The translations under genes and the position numbers were made by a program. From an uncultured Lachnospiraceae bacterium (lineage in GTDB: Bacteria > Bacillota > Clostridia > Lachnospirales > Lachnospiraceae), in assembly GCA_946413945.1 (NCBI GenBank), contig CAMKMR010000038.1, positions 1 through 10,562 of the forward strand: a DNA stretch of 10,562 nt, in the 5' to 3' direction. Positions 1 to 5,433 of the stretch are shown in pieces (within the stretch, counting starts at the first letter, position 1; each line of letters begins with the position of its first letter). The notes beneath the pieces were generated by a model that was not told the origin of the DNA, ran no database searches, and saw only the letters and a program-made list of their open reading frames with translations.

Positions 1-1
1 A

Positions 2-247
2 GCTTTTATGGCGCTTGCAGATACCTGGACCCTTGAAACCTGGACAAAAGAGGTCCTTTCTATAGGAAGGTATTATGAAGGCGATAAGATAATAGGAATA
101 TTTAATTTTAGTGAACATGATCGTACTGCATGGATAAATGAAGATGATGGAATATACACAGATATGATAACAGGTAAAAAGATGGAAGCTAGAGGTGTAG
201 ATATACCTGCTTATAGTTTTTTTTATTTAAAAAAAGATAAAAAATGA
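2..247 (+). CDS. GH13 family glycoside hydrolase / amylosucrase-like, C-terminal end (partial)
   Basis: Only the last 81 codons are present; the frame is open to the window edge, so the ATG at 8 is internal and not a start. The segment reads like the C-terminal all-beta domain that follows the barrel in GH13 enzymes: residues such as IGRYYEGDKIIGIFNFSE, then TAWINEDDG, a YTDMITGK turn and a closing IPAYSFFYL strand. That pattern (growing 'FNFSE', 'DxxTGK', 'IPAYxFxxL') is what I associate with amylosucrase-type and related alpha-glucan or sucrose-active enzymes. The catalytic residues lie upstream, outside the window, so substrate cannot be read. A LacI-family regulator follows after 69 nt, which fits a sugar-utilisation locus. 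Sucrose phosphorylase or an alpha-glucosidase remain alternatives. Confidence 0.6.
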   Translation, partial: AFMALADTWTLETWTKEVLSIGRYYEGDKIIGIFNFSEHDRTAWINEDDGIYTDMITGKKMEARGVDIPAYSFFYLKKDKK

Positions 248-265
248 TATACTTGCTTTAGACAG

Positions 266-294
266 CATGATCATGAGAAGAAATATTTCTTTTC
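266..294. promoter_or_regulatory. Two palindromes upstream of the LacI-family gene
   Basis: CATGATCATG (266-275) is a perfect 10-bp palindrome. It runs directly into gagaagaaatatttcttttc (275-294), a 20-bp palindrome in which 9 of 10 pairs match and the other is G-T. They lie 10-40 nt before the Shine-Dalgarno of the regulator gene, where an autoregulatory operator would be expected. Neither has the central CG typical of many LacI-family operators, so this is only a candidate site. Confidence 0.3.
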
Positions 295-316
295 AAAACA
301 ACACGGAGGAATAAAC

Positions 317-1291
317 ATGAATATTTCGGACATTGCAAAAATGGCGGGGGTATCCAATGCAGCTGTATCAAGATATTTTAATAATGGATACATTTCTGCA
401 GAAAAAAGGGAAAGAATTGAGAAGGTTGTAAAAGAAACAGGTTATAGACCATCGGTTCAGGCTCAAATGCTTAGAACTAAGAAATCTATGGTTATAGGTG
501 TTGTAACGCCTAAGATGGCATCCCACTCAATTGGTAGTGTTGTTGAAGGAATACTAGGGGTTCTAAACAGCAATGGATATCATATGCTTCTTGCTGTAAC
601 ACAAAATGATTACAGGAAAGAAGTTGAATATCTTAAGGCCTTTAATGAGGCGCAGGTAGATGGAGTTATCTTAGTAGGAACAGTGTTTACTAAGGAACAT
701 AAATCAGTTATGAAGAAGATGAAAGTTCCGGTTGTGGTAGTAGGACAGAAGTTCCCTGGCTATGCATGTGTTTATCATAATGATTATGGGGCAATCTACG
801 AAATGACTAAAAAAGTCATTGAAGAAGGTAGAAGAAGGATCGGCTACATTGGGGTAATGCAGGCTGATAAGGCTGTAGGTTATGACAGACATGAAGGTTT
901 TATAGCTGCTCTTAAAGAGGCAGGCTTAAAGCCGGAAAATATGTATATTGAGACAGCGGAACATTTTACCATGGAAGCTGGATTTGAAGCAGCTGAGGAT
1001 ATATATCACCATTACAGAAATATGGATGCGCTTATCTGCGCAACGGATGAGATTGCAGTAGGAGCCATGAAGGCTTTGCTGGAACATCATGTCAGAGTTC
1101 CGGAAGATATACTTATTACAGGAGTAGGGGATTCGACCATTTCTGAAATCGCAGGCCATGGAATATATACTATCCACTATTCTTATGAAGATAGTGGAAG
1201 GCTTGGAGCTAAGATGCTGCTTGCTTTAATATCTGACAGTACAGTTCCACTTGAAGAAATAAAGCTGGGATATAATCTTGTTATAAGATAA
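317..1291 (+). CDS. LacI-family transcriptional regulator (sugar-responsive)
   Basis: A 324-residue protein of normal LacI/GalR length. The N-terminal helix-turn-helix (about residues 2-22, NISDIAKMAGVSNAAVSRYF) is followed by the wing and hinge region up to about residue 58, then a periplasmic-binding-protein-like effector domain starting at MVIGVVTPKM. The effector domain keeps family landmarks: VDGVILVGT, PVVVVGQ, the RRRIGYIG strand, the DALICATDEIAVGAMKAL segment and the ILITGVGDS strand near the C terminus. The start is supported by a cggagga Shine-Dalgarno at 304-310, 6 nt before the ATG. It sits 69 nt after a GH13-type gene and ends in its own terminator, so it most likely controls that upstream carbohydrate locus. 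The inducer cannot be deduced; a sucrose or alpha-glucoside sugar is the natural guess. Confidence 0.93.
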   Translation: MNISDIAKMAGVSNAAVSRYFNNGYISAEKRERIEKVVKETGYRPSVQAQMLRTKKSMVIGVVTPKMASHSIGSVVEGILGVLNSNGYHMLLAVTQNDYRKEVEYLKAFNEAQVDGVILVGTVFTKEHKSVMKKMKVPVVVVGQKFPGYACVYHNDYGAIYEMTKKVIEEGRRRIGYIGVMQADKAVGYDRHEGFIAALKEAGLKPENMYIETAEHFTMEAGFEAAEDIYHHYRNMDALICATDEIAVGAMKALLEHHVRVPEDILITGVGDSTISEIAGHGIYTIHYSYEDSGRLGAKMLLALISDSTVPLEEIKLGYNLVIR

Positions 1292-1320
1292 AGAAATGAA
1301 ATAATACAAAATCACAAATG

Positions 1321-1360
1321 AAAAAGGCCTTAATACTTGAAAAAGTGTTGGGGCTTTTTT
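1321..1360 (+). terminator. Intrinsic terminator after the LacI-family gene
   Basis: An 18-bp stem (1321-1338 with 1343-1360) closes a GAAA tetraloop. All positions pair if four G-U pairs are allowed, and the 3' arm ends in GGGGCTTTTTT. It lies 30 nt after the regulator stop codon. Confidence 0.9.
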
Positions 1361-1393
1361 GAGCTAGCTAAGAAGAAATGCTTGATGAAATGA

Positions 1394-2161
1394 ATGAGGA
1401 AGGTTAATGAAAAAAATATATTTAAAATTTATATCTTGTTAGTGTTGTTTGTAATAGCATTTGTAGGGTGTGATAAAACTGATAATAAAACAAAAGAAGC
1501 TTCAGAGGGGAATGCAAATATGAAATTGACAATAGAGTATGTATGTGAGGTGTGCAATGTAGACAAATCAGAATTTGACGGCGTCGATTTTGATGCGTTT
1601 GTAGACTATTATGATTTGACAGAAGAATCGATAAGTAAGGTAAAACATATTGATATTTTAATTGCTAATTACAAGGAATTGGCTTATAAGATTAAAATGC
1701 CAGATTACAAAAAATATTTTAAATATAATACAAATGAACTTAATGTGGAAGAACGGGATAATATTGAGGCAATCTATACTAGGCGTATGTCAGATATGCA
1801 AGTGTATACAACTATCTATGATTTTAGGAATGAAATAGTAATGGCAGAAGATTGGGATTTATTAGATATGCCTTTGGAAGACTATATAAAAAAGAAAACC
1901 GATGATTCTTTGATGGAAACGATAAAAGAATATTTAGATCAGGCAGATGTTTACAATTGGGTACTAACTGAGAACGATGAAAAATATCCAGATATAAAAG
2001 ATGCTTGTGATTATTTTGTCCGAGATTGTTATATTGTTATAGTGTTTAAGGATGGAAGCAAATTTGGTGTACATACAGATAGGTTTGACTTTGATACAAA
2101 AGAGCATGAAGAAATGTGCATAGAGTTGGTGAAAAAATTAGAAGAACTGGCTGAAAAATGA
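1394..2161 (+). CDS. Hypothetical acidic lipoprotein
   Basis: I do not recognise the family. The 255-residue product begins with a short charged segment, a hydrophobic stretch (IYILLVLFVIAFV) and a lipobox-like FVGC with Cys at residue 26, so it should be exported and lipid-anchored. The mature part is hydrophilic and rich in Asp, Glu, Lys and Tyr (for example GVDFDAFVDYYDLTEE), with a strand-like DCYIVIVFKDGSKFGVH segment near the C terminus. The start is doubtful. The ATG at 1394 has no Shine-Dalgarno of its own and is the first in-frame start after a stop at 1391. The well-spaced GAGGAAGG (1396-1403) instead points to the ATG at 1407, which is out of frame and stops after 11 codons. See the finding on the A7 run. 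The gene stands alone between two terminators. Confidence 0.7.
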   Translation: MRKVNEKNIFKIYILLVLFVIAFVGCDKTDNKTKEASEGNANMKLTIEYVCEVCNVDKSEFDGVDFDAFVDYYDLTEESISKVKHIDILIANYKELAYKIKMPDYKKYFKYNTNELNVEERDNIEAIYTRRMSDMQVYTTIYDFRNEIVMAEDWDLLDMPLEDYIKKKTDDSLMETIKEYLDQADVYNWVLTENDEKYPDIKDACDYFVRDCYIVIVFKDGSKFGVHTDRFDFDTKEHEEMCIELVKKLEELAEK

Positions 2162-2229
2162 TTTCTATATGGTGATTAAAAGCGGATTAAGATATGGCAA
2201 TAATGACTCAGTTTTTTGGCAAATGCAAG

Positions 2230-2290
2230 AGCACCAGATAAAGAGGATGCTGCAATATTATGTAATGCAGCATCCTTTTTATCTGGTGCT
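2230..2290. terminator. Large hairpin between convergent genes, probable terminator
   Basis: The arms 2230-2254 and 2266-2290 are inverted repeats of 25 nt with a single G-T pair and no mismatch, around an 11-nt loop (2255-2265). The inner part (GGATGCTGCA / TGCAGCATCC) followed by TTTTT makes a good plus-strand terminator for the lipoprotein gene. The U tract is weaker in the minus direction (TCTTTAT), but the gene at 2315 converges on the same hairpin, so it may serve both. Confidence 0.8.
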
Positions 2291-2314
2291 TTAATTAGAG
2301 ACTTAGATTAGTTT

Positions 2315-3037
2315 TTATTCCTCGTCTATTATTAAATGGCAGGTCTTTATTATGGCTCTTGGAAGGGCGTCTTTTGAATTCTTCCATGGAGCATTTTGAT
2401 TTCTATAATCATATTTATCGATAAACCAGGATACGTCACCGTTTACTCGTTCAAGACCTTTGAAGAAGCTGTCATTTATCAGTGGGATAAATTCATCTAT
2501 TTCCTTTTGGGATAGATAGCTTAAGGCGCTGTTATATAAAAGGCCGTAGTGTTCTAAACAAAAGCCTTTACAGTTTTTTAGCTTTTCCTTAAAGTCAGGG
2601 TCTTTCTTATACATATGAAATATTGTGTCGATATAACGCTTAAAGATCGGTTCTATTCTTTGGCAGACAAAACAGCTTGAATTAAGATTATCTATATAGG
2701 ATGATACAGGATTATCTGCTTTTTTTGAGAGGAGAGGCTTTTTCTTTGGTTTATCTTTGGAAGAGAGTGCTTTAAGATCCTTGATAGTCTTATTCATATG
2801 GGTATTAAGCATAAGAGCAATGCCAAGGCGGTTTTTTTGCTCATACATCATTTTGATATGCTTAGGGCAAAAACCTAATCTGTCAGTTTCTGCGCGGTTA
2901 TCATCTTCCATGTAACTTGGACCTAATGTGAATTCTATAGCTTTTTCCTCTAAGTCTTTATAGAGAAGGCAGAGAGGACATTCGCAGTCAGCACTAAAAG
3001 CGTCATTTACGGGTATTGTGTAAAGCTGTTCGGCCAT
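2315..3037 (-). CDS. DUF6062 family protein, duplicated CxxC/CxxH
   Basis: A 240-residue protein that matches my memory of the DUF6062 family common in Clostridia; no biochemical role is known to me. It has a clear internal duplication. The first half holds CECPLC (Cys18, 20, 23) and then GFCPKH (Cys57, His60). The second half holds CFVC (Cys122, 125) and GFCLEH (Cys160, His163). Each half therefore offers a CxxC plus a CxxH, which would suit a structural zinc or another metal; that is inference. A Lys/Pro-rich linker (residues 94-106) separates the halves. No signal peptide or membrane segment is visible, so it is probably cytoplasmic. The start is supported by an aaggaga site (3044-3050, complement) 6 nt before the ATG. 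It is transcribed divergently from the VanZ gene. Confidence 0.85.
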   Translation of the reverse strand: MAEQLYTIPVNDAFSADCECPLCLLYKDLEEKAIEFTLGPSYMEDDNRAETDRLGFCPKHIKMMYEQKNRLGIALMLNTHMNKTIKDLKALSSKDKPKKKPLLSKKADNPVSSYIDNLNSSCFVCQRIEPIFKRYIDTIFHMYKKDPDFKEKLKNCKGFCLEHYGLLYNSALSYLSQKEIDEFIPLINDSFFKGLERVNGDVSWFIDKYDYRNQNAPWKNSKDALPRAIIKTCHLIIDEE

Positions 3038-3102
3038 TTTTAGTCTCCTTTATATTTAGATTCCTTTGACTTTATAATATTTACATAATAAAATAGGTTG
3101 CT
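3038..3102. promoter_or_regulatory. Divergent intergenic region with possible -10 element
   Basis: This 65-nt gap must drive both the DUF6062 gene and the VanZ-truA pair. TATAAT at 3073-3078 could be a plus-strand -10 placing the start about 20 nt before the VanZ ATG, but no good -35 lies 16-18 nt upstream. The call rests mainly on the divergent layout. Confidence 0.3.
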
Positions 3103-3588
3103 ATGAAAAGACAATTGATATTTTTACTATTAACATTACTTGCGATGGGAACTATATTCTTTTATTCATCCAGAGACGCTGCAGAGTCAGAGGAGGACTC
3201 GGTTGAAGTGGGCATGCTCTTTGGAAAGGTATTTGTTCCTGGTTTTGAGAAAAAAAGTGAAGAAAAACAATATGAATATGCGAGAAAGATAGACCATCCT
3301 GTAAGAAAAACGGCACATTTTACAGAATTTATGATCCTTGGAATGCTCTGCTTTGGAAGTCTGCTTCCAGTAAAAGAAGAAAGAGAAAAAAAGAAGGTGA
3401 TCAAAAGAGCGTTTGCCAGCGCTTTAGTTGCAGTTACTTATTCTGCGACAGATGAATTTCATCAGACTTTTGTGCCTGGAAGAGCGGGCAGGCTTACCGA
3501 TGTGCTTATAGATTCGGCAGGAGTTATATTTGGAGTCAGCATATTAACACTTATTTTTTTGCTTAAAGTAAGGGATAAAAGAAAATGA
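3103..3588 (+). CDS. VanZ family membrane protein
   Basis: A 161-residue protein with the VanZ-like pattern. It has an N-terminal membrane helix (about 4-20) ending in FFYSSRDA. A charged outside or loop segment follows, then RKTAHFTEFMILG (68-80) opening the second helix. A third hydrophobic stretch (ASALVAVTYSA) leads into the signature DEFHQTFVPGRAGRLTDVLIDSAG (117-140), and a final helix ends in a basic tail. VanZ was named for low-level teicoplanin resistance in a Tn1546 cluster, but most chromosomal homologues stand outside any resistance locus, as here, so resistance should not be assumed. The Shine-Dalgarno is weak (aggttg). The stop overlaps the truA start (ATGA, 3585-3588), implying translational coupling. 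Confidence 0.88.
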   Translation: MKRQLIFLLLTLLAMGTIFFYSSRDAAESEEDSVEVGMLFGKVFVPGFEKKSEEKQYEYARKIDHPVRKTAHFTEFMILGMLCFGSLLPVKEEREKKKVIKRAFASALVAVTYSATDEFHQTFVPGRAGRLTDVLIDSAGVIFGVSILTLIFLLKVRDKRK

Positions 3589-4424
3589 AACAGAATATAT
3601 TATTAAAACTGTCTTATGACGGAGTAAGATATAAGGGCTGGGAACATCAGAAAAATGAAACGCTCACCATCCAGGGGAAACTGGAATTGCTTCTTTATCG
3701 TATGTTGATAAAGGAAAAATATGGAGATGAAGTTGTAAAAAAGCTCCAGGACAGACTAAAGGATATAACTGGAAGTTTTGAGGAACAGGCCTTAAAGGAG
3801 ATCGGTTTTAAGATCCCTACTGTGATCGGAGCCGGAAGAACAGACGCAGGTGTGTCAGCAAAAGAGATGACAGCAAATGTTATCATTGACACAGAAATGT
3901 CTTTAGATGAAATACAGGATTATATGAATTTATATCTGCCGGATGATATTGCGGTGCTTTCGGTTAAGAGAGTAAAGGATAATTTTCACAGTAGATTTAT
4001 GGCGAAAGCAAAAACTTATAGATATTGCTGTTATTATGGCAGGGTAAAACCTGTCTTTGACAGAAAATATGTAAGCTGCCTTACAAAAGAAGTAGATATA
4101 GAACTTATGAAAAAAGCAGCTGAAAGTCTTATAGGAAAACATGATTTTAAGAGTTTTTGTGGTAATCCACATATGAAAAAATCTACAGTAAGGACTATAG
4201 ACAGTATAATAATAGAAAAAGAAGGACCATATATTTATTTTACTTACCATGGGGATGGATTTTTACAGAATATGGTAAGGATAATGACAGGAACTCTTCT
4301 TGATATTGGAAGAGGGCTTATAGATGTAGAGGAAATAAAGGATATCTTAGAGGCCTGTGACAGAAAAAAAACAGGACATACAGCTCCTCCTAATGGACTT
4401 ATGCTTATTAATGTAGAATACTAA
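3585..4424 (+). CDS. truA: tRNA pseudouridine synthase A family protein
   Basis: TruA family enzymes convert uridine to pseudouridine at positions 38-40 of the tRNA anticodon arm. The opening LLKLSYDGVRYKGWEHQ and TIQGKLE match the family N terminus. The catalytic motif is GAGRTDAGVSA with Asp87 as the nucleophile, followed by the AKTYRYCCYYG strand, a GKHDFKSFCG segment, GDGFLQNMVRIMTGTLLDIGRG and the closing TAPPNGLMLINVEY. Two features are atypical. About 27 extra residues (roughly 44-78) separate the QGKLE helix from the catalytic motif, and the usual His of RTDAGVHA is Ser. At 279 residues it is longer than the roughly 245-265 usual. It may be a second TruA copy rather than the housekeeping one, which in many Firmicutes lies next to ecfT and rplM. 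Coupled to VanZ by a 4-nt overlap. Confidence 0.9.
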   Translation: MKQNILLKLSYDGVRYKGWEHQKNETLTIQGKLELLLYRMLIKEKYGDEVVKKLQDRLKDITGSFEEQALKEIGFKIPTVIGAGRTDAGVSAKEMTANVIIDTEMSLDEIQDYMNLYLPDDIAVLSVKRVKDNFHSRFMAKAKTYRYCCYYGRVKPVFDRKYVSCLTKEVDIELMKKAAESLIGKHDFKSFCGNPHMKKSTVRTIDSIIIEKEGPYIYFTYHGDGFLQNMVRIMTGTLLDIGRGLIDVEEIKDILEACDRKKTGHTAPPNGLMLINVEY

Positions 4425-4436
4425 AGAAATCTGAAG

Positions 4437-4565
4437 GTGAAAATAATCAGGGGTAAAAAATCTGGCATCCCCAATGATAAGAAGGTCAAAAAATTTAGGT
4501 TCAGAGATTTAGACAAAAGGATAAAATTGTATAAAATATGCAGAAAAAACGGAATAAATGCATAA
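4437..4565 (+). CDS. Possible small basic ORF after truA (uncertain)
   Basis: Directly after the truA stop, the same reading frame stays open for 46 codons. A GTG at 4437 would give a 42-residue, very basic peptide (VKIIRGKKSG at its start, KFRFRDLDKRIKLYKICRK in the middle) ending at TAA 4563-4565. There is no clear Shine-Dalgarno, and the stop lies inside the presumed truA terminator hairpin. It could be chance, a decayed gene fragment, or a readthrough tail of TruA. I do not recognise the sequence. Confidence 0.2.
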   Translation: MKIIRGKKSGIPNDKKVKKFRFRDLDKRIKLYKICRKNGINA

Positions 4566-4591
4566 AATACTACGTTTATTACGTTTTTTTT
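4544..4591 (+). terminator. Intrinsic terminator after truA
   Basis: The arms 4544-4560 and 4573-4589 form a 17-position stem with one G-A mismatch and one G-U pair, around a 12-nt loop. The 3' arm ends in a run of eight T (4584-4591). It lies 120 nt after the truA stop and before the ABC operon promoter. Confidence 0.7.
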
Positions 4592-4601
4592 AATTTTTAT
4601 G

Positions 4602-4640
4602 CATAAAATGCTTTTAAAATGAATTATAATGTGTTAGAAT
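4602..4640 (+). promoter_or_regulatory. Candidate promoter of the amino acid ABC operon
   Basis: TATAAT at 4625-4630 is a consensus -10, and 2 nt further TGtTAGAAT (4632-4640) is an extended -10. Neither has a strong -35 at 16-18 nt. The surrounding sequence is very AT-rich and holds two copies of ATGCATAAAAT-like sequence 41 nt apart. Transcription would start near 4637-4647. Confidence 0.45.
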
Positions 4641-4657
4641 CGAAAAACATAAAAGGG

Positions 4658-4688
4658 AAAGGGGACGAGAACTTATAGTCCCTTTTTT
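4658..4688 (+). terminator. Leader hairpin with U tract before the ABC permease gene
   Basis: AAAGGGGAC (4658-4666) pairs with the GTCCCTTTT at 4678-4686 over 9 bp with one G-U pair, around an 11-nt loop, followed by the end of a T6 run. It has intrinsic-terminator form but sits between the candidate promoter and the permease Shine-Dalgarno (4704-4709), so it would act as an attenuator or a 5' protective hairpin. No known riboswitch core was seen next to it. Confidence 0.5.
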
Positions 4689-4719
4689 AAGTTATTATTA
4701 TTTAGGAGATATAGAAAAA

Positions 4720-5427
4720 ATGGACTTGTTTCAGAGCTTAGCAGATTGGTGGAACAATCTAGGAGTCAGCTTTTATAGGTGTTTTATACAGGAACAGAGG
4801 TATATGTGGATCCTTAAGGGAGTAGGAACAACACTTCTTATTTCACTTATAGCAGTTATCATAGGTCTTATGATAGGTCTTCTTATCGCTCTTTGTAATC
4901 TTTCAAAAAAGAAGGGGCTTAGGCTTATTGGTAAGGTATATACCGATGTTATAAGAGGAACACCATCGGTGACGCAGCTTATGATCATATATTTTGTAAT
5001 CTTTGCCACAGTTGATCTGCCAAAATTCTTTATTGCGGCAATAGCATTTGGTATTAATTCTGGTGCTTATGTAGCAGAAATAATAAGAGCAGGTATCATG
5101 TCAATCGATAAGGGACAGATGGAAGCTGGACGTTCATTAGGACTTTCTCAGGGACAGACAATGAAGCTTATCATTATCCCTCAGGCGGTTAAGAATATTT
5201 TCCCAGCTCTCTGCAATGAATTTATAACTCTTGTTAAAGAGACTGCAATCGTTGGTTATATTGGAGTTGAAGATATACAGAAACAGAGTGATTTTATTAA
5301 GTCAGCTACATATCTTCCATATATGCCACTTATCGGTGTTGCAGTTGTATATTTTATCCTTATAAAGATTCTTATTATTGGACTAGGAGTTGTAGAAAAC
5401 TCACTTAGAAAGTCAGACAGGAGGTAA
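4720..5427 (+). CDS. Polar amino acid ABC transporter permease
   Basis: A 235-residue membrane subunit of the HisM/GlnP type that imports polar amino acids. The segment WILKGVGTTLLISLIAVIIGLMIGLLIALC (about 30-59) is the first long membrane helix, and DVIRGTPSVTQLMIIYFVIF is the conserved stretch after the second loop. The cytoplasmic EAA loop, which docks on the ATPase, is EAGRSLGLSQGQTMK followed by IPQAVKNIFP (135-162). The KETAIVGYIGVEDI segment and a last hydrophobic helix close the protein. Only one permease gene is present, so a homodimer is expected. The Shine-Dalgarno aggaga (4704-4709) lies 10 nt before the ATG. The ATPase gene follows after 6 nt. Substrate (glutamine, glutamate, cystine, arginine and so on) cannot be read from the sequence. 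Confidence 0.94.
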   Translation: MDLFQSLADWWNNLGVSFYRCFIQEQRYMWILKGVGTTLLISLIAVIIGLMIGLLIALCNLSKKKGLRLIGKVYTDVIRGTPSVTQLMIIYFVIFATVDLPKFFIAAIAFGINSGAYVAEIIRAGIMSIDKGQMEAGRSLGLSQGQTMKLIIIPQAVKNIFPALCNEFITLVKETAIVGYIGVEDIQKQSDFIKSATYLPYMPLIGVAVVYFILIKILIIGLGVVENSLRKSDRR

Positions 5428-5433
5428 TTTAAT

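Noticed and set aside
3066..3078. TTGACT close to TATAAT in the divergent spacer, looking like a -35/-10 pair
   Set aside because: Only 1 nt separates the hexamers, so they cannot form one sigma-70 type promoter.
3103..3588. VanZ as evidence of a glycopeptide resistance cluster
   Set aside because: No vanA/vanH/vanX/vanR/vanS-like gene is nearby, and VanZ-family proteins are common chromosomal genes; the neighbour is truA.
4425..4719. Riboswitch (lysine, glycine, SAM or other) in the 295-nt gap before the ABC operon
   Set aside because: Only a truA terminator, a candidate promoter and one simple hairpin are visible; the leader after the promoter is too short for a known aptamer.
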